From Chitinispirillaceae bacterium (GTDB lineage: Bacteria > Fibrobacterota > Chitinivibrionia > Chitinivibrionales > Chitinispirillaceae): 64,000 nt of DNA. The stretch is from contig JAFGIN010000068.1 of the NCBI GenBank assembly GCA_016929595.1, positions 62,001-126,000 on the forward strand, written 5' to 3'. Made by a program: the position numbers and the translations under genes. The notes under the pieces are model-generated. The model saw only the letters and a list, made by a program, of their open reading frames with translations. It did no database searches and was not told the origin of the DNA. Below are positions 29,801-37,600 of the stretch, piece by piece; position 1 is the stretch's first letter; every line of letters begins with the position of its first letter.

Positions 29801-30340
29801 GAGGAAGAGCTGATAAGGATCTGGGAAAAGTTCATCGGTAAAAAAGTCAACACAATCGATGACAACTATTTCGAACTCGGCGGACATTCGCTTCTTGCGG
29901 TTCAGATATTCAATGAACTTCATAAAGAGTTTGACATCCGCCTTCCTCTGGCTGTACTCATAGAACACCCCACGATACGCACCTTTTCCGCATACCTTCG
30001 CAATATACTCAATATTCCCGAATTTGCCGGAGAACCTGAAAGCGACAATTCAGAAGATAGTGCAATCAAAACACCAGTAAAAGGACTTAAAGCCGGTTAC
30101 AACAAGCAGGGACGGCCAATCTGGTTTGTAAAAGATCTGCACATTCTGGACAAATACGAACCACTTATTAAAGATACCGAGATTCCCGAAGACCCATTTA
30201 CCATTCAAAAGAAGAGTGTCACAACCACCCCGGCTCAGCAGGAGATCTTTAATGTATACAAGCTGATGCTAACGCAACCATTGCATATAATGAAGCGATT
30301 GCAATCCGGTTTACCGGTCCCATTGATGAAAGTGCGATGA
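23834..30340 (+). CDS. hybrid PKS/NRPS, KS-AT-ACP-C-A-PCP-C* (C* broken by frame change)
   Basis: 2168 codons from the ATG at 23834 (a TTG at 23828 is in frame but sits too near the AGAGGG ribosome site). The KS has INSACSTSL (Cys183), EAHGTATRLG and NIGHLDTAAG. The AT has SGQGAQYPGMG, GHSIGEY (Ser630) and the malonyl-type HAFHS. The ACP has LGGNSL (Ser959). No reductive domains. The C domain has IHHIISDGWS (His1152). The A domain has YTSGSTGAPKG and by eye the glycine-like pocket D-I-L-Q-L-G-M-I-W-K. The PCP has GGHSL (Ser2019). GLKAGYNKQGRPIWFV at 2084 is the same linker as in line 1. After TTPAQQEIFNVY (to base 30259) similarity to the line 1 C* stops in this frame and continues in the -1 frame, so the last ~27 residues here are out of register. 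The gene ends at a TGA that overlaps the ATG of the next gene (ATGA). Confidence 0.92.
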   Translation: MNTMTDDQISQSVAIIGMSGRFPGAESISEFWQNLLDETCSLEMLRDDALRASGVPDEIICSPRCIKRAGVLHNSDMFDAPFFTYSRREAELIDPQQRLFLECAWEAFEDAGYTPESARGSVGVFGGAGMNYYFIKNILSRHKRFEEIVDFLTFIGSEKDYLCSRVSYKLGLTGPSFSINSACSTSLVAIQVGYQSLLTGQCDYALCGGVSLQSPRDRASLYNEGEIFSPQGICRTFDKKADGIVFGEGVGIVMLKRTEDALRDRDHIYAVIRSAVVNNDGSAKSGYTAPGFESQSDLIALAQEVAGVLPDEIAFIEAHGTATRLGDAIEVGALTKAFRRHSNRKRFCALGSVKTNIGHLDTAAGVTGLIKTALALKNRVLPASINFIEENPELELENSPFYVAKEKVLWENYDVPLIAGLSSFGMGGTNAHAILQEPPARQLSIKSRRFYLIPFSAHSENALSRTRERLQHYLMQNDNLPIQDVAFTLQTGRYAFEARNFAVCSATAELISILGNTATAAQKSPATLSSQPVIFAFSGQGAQYPGMGRQLYNSEKIVRDLLDQARTIMQSETGEDLFSFLFPSDTESVTAAQTLSSTVYTQPALFALEYAIARLFISFGIKPAACIGHSIGEYTAAAIAGVFTFEQGMRIVLQRGKIMDAMQRGSMAFVTLTEKELQSHISGNLVIALVNAPSSCVVAGPTDEVSSFIETMKRNSVRCGLLQTSHAFHSPMMDEAAGQFKEYLDSVTLSKPTMPFISNVTGTWITSDQCTSSRYWADHLRKTIRFSDGIAELLNKNYRLFLEIGPGSTLSTLISMHTSETDKVNTVQSLHHSKQKADDEAFFTSAIGELWSARVTIDWSGFYPLDLPNKVPLPTYPFERQRYWIEYCNPGHVTASETVTSDNAVDPQSTDHAQIETVQMADLTSRESLFSLVTDAWREVLRIDQCGPDESFVVLGGNSLMLSQVVSRINQRLPYILHMSFLMGSYTINEQVERLLEFGRSNPGTTTQTVNEPVPHAEKETLSPAQQRLWYLCQLNQHTPAFNLTHTFRLRGRLDVMRLEEAVRTVAQRHPSLRSTFSHINGVPVVRVIENIPLSLSITECIGSSGDESEKAAADHIRKEAAILYDLERGPLFKCGLYHVAAEEYIFVFYIHHIISDGWSMAIILKELSALYNTPQGQHDSVLEKIKINYFDYAAYMNHLEEGPIHQEDTAFWKEYFKDGLPILSLPTDFPRPKTLKFTAKLLTFTLPPELMRKITAYAGAKKVTPFSILLAMYGLLLHRNARQERIIIGCPIAGRNRVEFEPLIGLFLNMIPFNLEFKSDMSVEELTLATYRNTVDVFAHQNLQFGKLVELLQPERHLNINHVFQTMFAYNNYLFSDNTPGEVIFEPEKSDRGSSEYDLSLYMWSSDDTLHGAFEYNDELFLPSTVKGLRSQFQTLLEAALEDPLLPIVKAPVYSIHQITTLLEQKFSSACATPEQETVHALLDRSFLENKQAVAITDGSNSFRYDDLYERSNQVCNGLRQAGVEHGTLVGIHMSRSINLLPVMVGILKAGAAYIPLDPLFPAERIDYMIENAALQFLITEIPNGKRFTGNQTVRVFTCDDQRNDFSSQSTTLDQHYGDGESLAYILYTSGSTGAPKGVEIQHKSLVNFLHSMKKSPGIQRDDRLLAVTTISFDISGLELLLPLTAGASITLVDSMVAADGFELKKRIESSGTTIMQATPATWRMLLEAGWQNGTGFKILCGGEAMSRDLADRLLATGAEVWNMYGPTETTIWSSISRVIPGETEPNIGVPIDNTQFFFLDDALQEVPRGIIAELCIAGTGLARGYHKNTDLTEKKFVTISIGGKIIRVYRTGDLVRTKADGTIEFLGRTDQQVKIRGYRIELEEIESVLNRHVSVQQAVVSTYTTAGGKELVAYIRLNDGSALNTSSLREHLGVYLPHYMIPAAVVEINTFPLTPNGKVDRKKLPAPQSDSIISTASASGQKAQDKFEEELIRIWEKFIGKKVNTIDDNYFELGGHSLLAVQIFNELHKEFDIRLPLAVLIEHPTIRTFSAYLRNILNIPEFAGEPESDNSEDSAIKTPVKGLKAGYNKQGRPIWFVKDLHILDKYEPLIKDTEIPEDPFTIQKKSVTTTPAQQEIFNVYKLMLTQPLHIMKRLQSGLPVPLMKVR
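30253..30340 (+). other. -1 frame break inside C* of line 2
   Basis: The upstream frame matches the line 1 C* up to the Tyr codon at 30257-30259. From base 30259 on, the -1 frame (CAA GCT GAT GCT AAC) gives QADANATIAYNEA, which aligns without a gap to CADEQATTTLNET of line 1. One missing base near 30259 explains this. I see no classical slippery heptamer. The two frames then overlap for about 80 bases until the TGA at 30338-30340. Confidence 0.8.
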
Positions 30341-32646
30341 GTGAAGCCATACAGACACTAACTGTAGCTCATGAAATCCTGCGCGCTCACTTCTCTCCCG
30401 ACGGTAAAGAGTTGATCATCGAATCCCATGTCGAGATCCCGGTTGAACGTCACAATCTCGGTTCACTCAGAGGAGATGCACTTGAAGCGAAGATAAAAAC
30501 ATTTGAAGATGAGATTATCAGGTACCCTTTTAATCTTGAAACCGGTCCGCTTGTCAGGGTAACCTGTATTGTATCTGGCAACAATGATTATACTATCCTG
30601 CTTGGCGTTCACAGCAGTACTGTCGACTTATGGTCACTCAACACGCTGAGCCGTGATCTTGTCAAACTGTATCTGAGCTTAGCCGCACAGGAACCACCAT
30701 GCGCGCTTCCGAAATATGGGTTTAGTGATTATATTGAATATCGTGCAATTCCGGAAACAAGCAATCAATTGCAAAAATCTATCATGTACTGGCACAGCAG
30801 ACTCGCACTACCGCCGCTGCCATACCCACCACGGCCGATTTTTCATGAAAAACCTCGTCCGGCCAACCGGTTGTATAAAGCACACACTGTCAAAAAACAG
30901 TGGAGCGGGAATGTAGTATCAATGATTAAATCGTTTGCAAGCCACAATGGTATTTCCGTTTTTTCCGTTCTCATGGCAGGCCTCGCAAAAAAGATCCAGT
31001 TTTATACAGGCTCAGACGATATTACTGCGGGTATTCCGTTTGCAGGCCAACTCAACTGCGGCATGGACGGCACAGCTGGAAGATTTGTCAACCTTATCCC
31101 TGCACGTTTTCAATTGTATTCTTCGAGCGACTTTACTGAATTATGTCGTCGTTCTCATGAATCCATGTCAAATGAGTATGACAATAGCTGTATTGACATT
31201 GAAGATCTGGCTGCAACTCTTGGTTTCAACCACACAAAAAAAGAAATTCTCACCGCAACCCGCTGTCTATATATCGATACTGTGCAAGATAGATTAAATA
31301 TTTCAGATACACCGTCTGCTACATTCAGTTTCATTACAAGATGTTCCACCACCGCAAATCTAGAAATCAACTTTCTCGAAGTAAGGGAAAGCCTTGAAGT
31401 AACCATCCTTGCTGATGCAGATTTTACCGATAAACAATGGCTCAATACATTCGCACAGGAACTTGAGGAGCTGTTTAAACAAAATTGTATAGTGGGTACA
31501 ACTACAACCATATCTCCGGATACTAGTCAAGAGCCAACAACATTCCAGGAAAAGATAATTTCAGATATATGGAAGCAGATCCTGAAAACTGAGAATATCC
31601 GCAGTAACGACAGCTTTTACGGATTAGGTGGAGATTCGATTCAAGCACTACAGATGTTATATGAAATCGAGCGTGCCTTTAAAGTGAAAATTCCTCTTTC
31701 AGTGTTTATAACGCTGGACACAATAAAAAAATTAACGAATCATGTAAACACATTAACAAGCACGCAAAAAACAATAACATTAAACAGTTCTGCTGTTTCA
31801 ACAGTTGCTGTTAAAAAGCAGGATTGGAACACAATCGTAACATTGAACCAGGAAGGCGATCTGCCTCCGTTTTTCTGTGTCTCGGGTCTTGGCGGTAACC
31901 CTATGATATTCCAGCACCTGTCAAGACTGCTTAGTAAAAACCAGCCGTTTTACGCACTGCAGTTCCGTGGGGTTGATGGCATTATGACACCCCACAAACG
32001 CGTTGAGGACATGGCCACAGAATTCATGAATGATATTCGTAAAGTACAGCCGGAAGGTCCCTACCATCTGGGCGGGTATTCATTCGGAGGGTTAGTAGCT
32101 TATGAAATAGTGCAAAGATTTATAGTAAATGGTGAATCTGTTGGGGGATTAGTGCTGATAGATACGTTTATTCCTCAATTCAGTAAAGTTGTCCTGAAGA
32201 AGAGCCTTCGAAATATAATATCAAAATTAATCCCTACCGGTTCTGGATACAAAATAAGAAGACTATCAGATCATTTAAGATCTCTTGGATTGCTGCCTAA
32301 AAAGAAGCTGAATCTCTCCAACACCTTTAAAAACAGATTCGATTTAGTCGCATCATGCAATCATCTTGCTGGAGTACAGTATAAGCCACAGCCAATGTCT
32401 GCGAATGTATTATTTATCAAAAGCGCACTTCCAGTCACTTCCGATCGTTATGGACACAATCTACCATTTCACAGAATCAATGAATGGAATGGCCTTATCC
32501 ATCCCGATCTCCTTGATTTGCGCCATACACAGGCACACCATTATGAAATTTTAAATGAGCCGCACCTGTATGAGACTGCAAAGAATATCAGGGAAGGGAT
32601 GGCAGCTTTGCGCGCGAAAGGACCTGTGGTTTCCAGCATGGCTTGA
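30337..32646 (+). CDS. NRPS C-terminal part: remainder of C*-PCP-TE
   Basis: 769 residues beginning inside a condensation-like domain. EAIQTLTVAHEILRAHF aligns with the line 1 C* (SAIQGLAIIHEILRSHF), and the reading frame remains similar back to about 30262, before this ATG. It is therefore the continuation of the preceding gene after a -1 frame break, not an independent start in origin. It could still be translated separately from the ATGA overlap. The degenerate active site reads VHSSTVDLWS (His92, Ser93 in place of the second His, Leu98 in place of Gly). The PCP has LGGDSIQ (Ser434). The type I thioesterase has GLGGNPMIF, GGYSFGG (Ser582), LIDTFIPQ and a late His in QAHHYEILNEP. It is paralogous throughout to the C*-PCP-TE end of line 1. 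It should release the line 2 product. Gene call sure; whether line 2 works depends on the frame break. Confidence 0.88.
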   Translation: MSEAIQTLTVAHEILRAHFSPDGKELIIESHVEIPVERHNLGSLRGDALEAKIKTFEDEIIRYPFNLETGPLVRVTCIVSGNNDYTILLGVHSSTVDLWSLNTLSRDLVKLYLSLAAQEPPCALPKYGFSDYIEYRAIPETSNQLQKSIMYWHSRLALPPLPYPPRPIFHEKPRPANRLYKAHTVKKQWSGNVVSMIKSFASHNGISVFSVLMAGLAKKIQFYTGSDDITAGIPFAGQLNCGMDGTAGRFVNLIPARFQLYSSSDFTELCRRSHESMSNEYDNSCIDIEDLAATLGFNHTKKEILTATRCLYIDTVQDRLNISDTPSATFSFITRCSTTANLEINFLEVRESLEVTILADADFTDKQWLNTFAQELEELFKQNCIVGTTTTISPDTSQEPTTFQEKIISDIWKQILKTENIRSNDSFYGLGGDSIQALQMLYEIERAFKVKIPLSVFITLDTIKKLTNHVNTLTSTQKTITLNSSAVSTVAVKKQDWNTIVTLNQEGDLPPFFCVSGLGGNPMIFQHLSRLLSKNQPFYALQFRGVDGIMTPHKRVEDMATEFMNDIRKVQPEGPYHLGGYSFGGLVAYEIVQRFIVNGESVGGLVLIDTFIPQFSKVVLKKSLRNIISKLIPTGSGYKIRRLSDHLRSLGLLPKKKLNLSNTFKNRFDLVASCNHLAGVQYKPQPMSANVLFIKSALPVTSDRYGHNLPFHRINEWNGLIHPDLLDLRHTQAHHYEILNEPHLYETAKNIREGMAALRAKGPVVSSMA

Positions 32647-32696
32647 TACCAATCTCTCCCTCGAACTGGAACCCACCCACGTTTCGGCAACGTCAT

Positions 32697-32748
32697 AAAG
32701 GGGCTGACTCGTAGCAAATAACGATCGCGATACTAAGTACCCCTTTTT
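32697..32748 (+). terminator. possible terminator after line 2
   Basis: AAAGGGG at 32697-32703 can pair with CCCCTTTTT at 32740-32748, closing a long (about 36-base) loop and ending in a T run. It lies between the convergent TE-end gene and the leftward methyltransferase. The loop is longer than usual for an intrinsic terminator, so the call is weak. Confidence 0.35.
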
Positions 32749-32779
32749 ATAAATATATAGTCAGAGAGGAAGTGGTCAT

Positions 32780-33415
32780 TCAGCGGCTTTCCATATAAAT
32801 TACAAAATCAAGAGTGAAAAAAAATAATTTGTTCCTAAAAATTTTATAGTTGGTGATTTGGGCATGATGAAGTATCTCTTTTAATTCTTTAAAAGATAAT
32901 AAATTCATGTAATTACCTGCCGCCCATTTTTTGCCAATGAAAGTAAGTATTTTATCAAAATATGTTTTCGGTAAAAAATGCAGGAAAGGTATGCGTGTTT
33001 GTACTTCAATAGGAAAAAGCCTGTTCGGTGTAGTTATAAAAAAACTCTTTGCTATTCTTTGAACCTCTTTTAAAAAATCTATTTGCGCGTTTTTATCACC
33101 AACATGTTCTATAACTGCGTTTGACCAGCAGATGTCAAATTCTTTGTAGCTAAAAGGAAATTTTTTACCATCATATGTTATCGCCCTTACTTGCGGGTAT
33201 CTTTCAAGAAATTTTTTTGGAGGAGTAACTCCTAATGCAGTTATATTTTGAGGAAATGGATAATTTTTTTCTAAAAAATTATCTGTTATGCGATACTCAT
33301 TTTCACAATAACCTACATCCAGGACATTTGTTGACAAATCTGGATTTAACAATTTGTTAAATAATTTCCATTTCCTATTTCGGTTAAAGCCAGATATCTT
33401 GTGTGCGATTTTCAT
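32780..33415 (-). CDS. class I SAM-dependent methyltransferase
   Basis: 211 residues. The order of motifs is that of Methyltransf_11-type enzymes: VLDVGYCENEY (motif I), RAITYDGKKFPFSYKEFDI (acidic and hydrophobic strand), SNAVIEHVGD and then FFITTPNRLFPIEV and LHFLPKTYF. The last two blocks are typical of a subfamily common in polysaccharide and lipid modification loci. Motif I is unusual, with Tyr-Cys-Glu-Asn where Gly-Cys/Thr-x-Gly is expected, so SAM binding may be altered. It is transcribed towards the assembly lines and ends about 130 bases from the TE gene. It could act on the peptide product or on a glycan; nothing in the sequence decides this. Confidence 0.8.
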   Translation of the reverse strand: MKIAHKISGFNRNRKWKLFNKLLNPDLSTNVLDVGYCENEYRITDNFLEKNYPFPQNITALGVTPPKKFLERYPQVRAITYDGKKFPFSYKEFDICWSNAVIEHVGDKNAQIDFLKEVQRIAKSFFITTPNRLFPIEVQTRIPFLHFLPKTYFDKILTFIGKKWAAGNYMNLLSFKELKEILHHAQITNYKIFRNKLFFFTLDFVIYMESR

Positions 33416-34629
33416 GATTACTCTTCCCTTTATAATTTTGTTTAGAAAACATCACCTTACCCAGGTTCGCTTACTCTCCTGTATACAATATTTGAATGTT
33501 TGGAATTCAAACATTCCTTTTTAATCAGGACCACTTTTATTCCGATTTAAAAAACTGCATATCGTAACACGAAAAGGTAGTTCTAAAATTTCGCAATCAC
33601 GTTATTTTTCAGTCTCACCTGTGAAATTCCAGTGCACTCTTGTGCAACCCAGCAAGTTTGTAATGCGCCTCGCTGCGCATATTACACACCCCAGCCGGAT
33701 AAGCAGAATACAGAATAGGATTTGGAACTATTTAATCCCGTATCGAAAACAGGTCATGCTCAGTATTTCCAGAGCTGTCCAGATCTGTTTTCTGAAACTC
33801 TTTTTGCCAGTGTGACTTTCCGGAAAGCCATCTTATATCTACAGTTGCGTAACTATCGATTTCGTTCAGTTCCCGGTACAAATGGTGATATTACAAAGGG
33901 AATCTTTACCAGACACTCTTTCTAAATTAAATCAGATTATATTGCAAAGTCAAATTATTTATTCTCCTTTTTCAAAATTATTCTGGAAATTCTTTACAGC
34001 ATTGGATCAAGAGTTTAAGAACCTATTTGCAAAGTATCACTTTTTCAATCACCGGAATAATCTCTCCCGCAAAGGTTTTTATGTAGATACGCACACCCTA
34101 TAACACAGAAAAATCCCATTCCCTGTTTATCATCCTTTAGGTGGAGATGAAGACCGCAAGATATTGTCGTTCCATTCCTTAAGAGAAAGGTATTCAGTGC
34201 TGTTGCACTGTTGATTACTATATATATCTTTCTCCTTGATGTAGACAATAGATTTGACCATGCAAAAGGCTATAATAAAAGTACTGTATGAAAGACTGGA
34301 AATCTTATCATAGCAATAGCAGAACGAAGTGACAATCTATTGAAGGTTTTATCGACTGGTGATAAGACCGAAATAGAAAATTTCTAAACGCAAGATTGCG
34401 TGCTATTCGCGTTTTAAGCTACTGCGTTTTTTAGGATCATAGCTCATTTCATTGGTCCAAGCTATTAGCTATTGCTTCCTTCTATAAAAAGGTGAGGATA
34501 ACGAAAAAGATGGATGCAGAGTTGAATGTTGCTTAGCAAACAACGAATAACGCAAGTATGAAAAATACAGGTAAAATTGAAGTTTTGAGAATATTGTGTG
34601 ACCGAATCCCTTTTTGCTTATTCCCTCAA
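33416..34629. other. 1.2 kb spacer without an intact gene
   Basis: Only short open frames occur on either strand and none shows a recognisable motif, ribosome site or family pattern. The composition and broken frames (for example around 34310-34480, where reading can be followed only by changing frame) suggest decayed coding sequence, but I cannot name the ancestor. Confidence 0.5.
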
Positions 34630-37600
34630 TTACCTGACAAACATCCATCGGTGGTTCAACACAGAAGGCTTACTCTTTCCAACTGTCTCAATCTTCATCT
34701 GCACCACATAATACCCGGAAACAAACCGGCGGTCAATTGCCAATATGCCTTCTCCAGCATGAAGTCCAGACGGCATCTCGATTTTATCAAGGCATCTTCC
34801 CTTGAGGTCGAATATCGATGTAGTCACTTTTTGCACATCAACCGGAAGAGTATATCGTATTTGTAATGATCTATTAATAGTGATTGGACGAAAAGAAAAA
34901 ACAGATCGCAGGTTTTTTACAGACCCCGCAATATAATCCGCTGTTCCAATGATAAGATAGCCGGTATATTGCTTTTTTGCAGGAATGTCGAAACTGCATA
35001 GTGGCATTGCAGAGGTATCAAAATGAGCCTCATCAAAATATAAAGCGGTTTTTGTTCCTGCCGGAAGATTTGCGGTATTCTCAATGAATGCATTACAATG
35101 CGCAACGCTCTCAGACCTGTTCTCACAGGATATAAGAAATGATGTTCCACCATTGCTGAGATCTCCGCATTCAGCATGCCCGAACTGTTTTCCACTTTTT
35201 CCATCCATTACATACGCTGATACTGCTGAAAATGTTGGTGCAGCCTGGTAATACCGGGGTTCTCTACTGTCCTGAAGTGCCATGCAGTACACCGGTGCCA
35301 ACTCTGCACCATTGCCATTTCTGAATCCGAGTTTAACACTCCACGACTGCGAATTAAGTGTCTTTTTAAGAGTTTGGGGGTTGCTGGCAGTTTCTGATAG
35401 TGCAACACAGACTGGTGGAATTCGCATTGTTATGTCATGATCACTACTATTGAAAGCAATATATGCACTACCAGCTTTTAGAACAGCTCCGGAACCTACA
35501 ATATCTTCCGCACCTTGCAGATAGAGTGGTCTGCTGGAATAGGTATTTCCCGATTTTACCCATTCGTTCAGTTCGATACCATTCGGCAGACTATCTTTTT
35601 TCGCTGTAGCATTAATAATATCACGCGCATAGATGTCGAAATTCCAGGGCAATGAAAAATCATTCCACACCCCTTTTTTTAAAACAATTTCGAAGGTATC
35701 GATCAATGCCGGAATGACCGCAGTATTGAAAGAGATTGGCATTTTTCTTTTACTTTTGATCCAGATCGTTTTTCCGGGAGAGAACGAAAAATCATTCACG
35801 GTACCCGCTGAGTACTCTACCCATTTCCAGGTTGAGCTACTATTACCTACTGTGGGAAGCCATCGCATAATACGTTGTTCGCTGCTGTCATACCTGAACG
35901 TATCAACACTTAGCGCCTCTTCAAAAACAGCATCCAACGCTTTACGTATCGGTTGAGCTGTTACCGCCACCGGCGTCCATTCCAATGATGGTATAATTTT
36001 ATCATCACAATTGATACCACTGCGCACTATTTTACGGGAAAGATTGACCGTGTCAGTATAGTGCCCATCGCTGATAATAAGTATACTTCTCAAGCCTGAA
36101 ACAGGATCTGCTACATAAGCCGGTATAGTTGTTTTATATAACCCGGTACCTGCAGGCACTACAAAATAGGAAAAGTCAGTGTAAACCTTTGCACCCGAAC
36201 TTGCGAGTAGTTTTATCTGTGGATTTTCAATATTATCACGAATGGTAAATGTATCACAGAGTGGCTCGGAAATTGCGTATGAAGCAGTATCCTTAATATA
36301 AACGCTTAAATAAGGTGCTACAGTATCGATCATCAGAGCAAATGGCAATTCCGGTTCGCTTGTCGAAAAGGTAAGCCTGGAACTTGCACTATCACACTTT
36401 ATTGTAACTGTATCCAGACGCCAGGCTAAGGTATTAACATTAAACCGGTACACTCCTATGGCATTTCCACTGAAAAGTGTATTGGGCAATTGATATTTGA
36501 CGCTAAATTCCAAGCTGCTTTCTAATGGTATAGTACCGTTCCTAAAAGAAAATGATGGTCCGCAGACAATAAAACCATTAGAGAACGGGATATCCCACCG
36601 GTCTAATGTATCAATATGGGGAGTATTGAAATCTTTTCCACAAATCGTTATTGTATCTGAAAAAAACGACTCCACTTCACTACTCTTGAATATAACCGGG
36701 TACCCTTTAGTTGTACCGATTGCCTTTCCAGTCCTGATCTGCAATTTTGCAGAGTCAGATGTTCTTGACCAGACACCCAATGTATCCAGACCGTAGATCG
36801 AAAAGAAGTAGAGTTTGTCAGGTTTTAACCCGGTAATTGTATCGGATGTTGTTTTCAGGTCCCAGACTCCGGCTTTGATCGATCCGGAATCATACGCTTT
36901 TCCCGGATACCCGAATTCGTTGTACCACACAGCAACGCTGTCGAATAGTGCATGATTTAAGCTATTTACTCCCCAATACAACGCAACTCTCGTAGAATCA
37001 ATGCTATTTCCTCCCAGAGTACAAGGATTATCCGGTATAAGATGCTCACCAACTACGATGGAGCTGACTGCTGCGCCATTAGCTACTGTAAATTTCTTGT
37101 CTGTATCACGAATGAATGCCGTGAAATAGTAGCTAGCTACCTCATCGGAAAATCCCTTAGATATGGTATCACAGCTGGCCGTAAGATCGTACATAAGCGT
37201 ATCAATTCCGGCCTCATTAATACTCGTTACAATACTTCCTTTTTTATACGCAAGGCAGAACGCTTCTTTTTTTGAGGTAGTGATATTTGCCGGGTTCCAC
37301 GATGCGATAATACTTTTTTGTGAATGCTGCTGCAATTTCAGAACGAATTCAGAGATGATTACAGTAGAAAATTTCTTAGAAATTGCTGAAAAGGAATTCT
37401 TTTTGTAATCGTATGCTGTTATTTTAATAAATGCAGAGTCGGATTTTCGTCTTGGAATAGCCCAGTCGAAAAACGAAATTTTACCAATTGTCTTTCCTAC
37501 AGATTTCCAGGTTGCTCCGCTATCAAATGATGCACTTACAATACAACTATCGATTTTTACCGTTGGATCAACATTCCATGTGATATGGTGTATTGTCCCG

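Noticed and set aside
30250-30265. Programmed -1 frameshift site in the line 2 synthetase
   Set aside because: No X-XXY-YYZ slippery heptamer or obvious downstream stem is visible at the point where the alignment changes frame; a simple base loss or sequence error is more likely.
4631-32646. Reading both lines as a single long assembly line
   Set aside because: Each half ends in its own complete thioesterase and each begins with the same starter-type fusion, so two separate products are more likely; cross-talk cannot be excluded.
33621-34250. Possible second insertion-sequence remnant
   Set aside because: Short frames on both strands show no transposase motif even when frames are joined by eye; left as an unexplained spacer.
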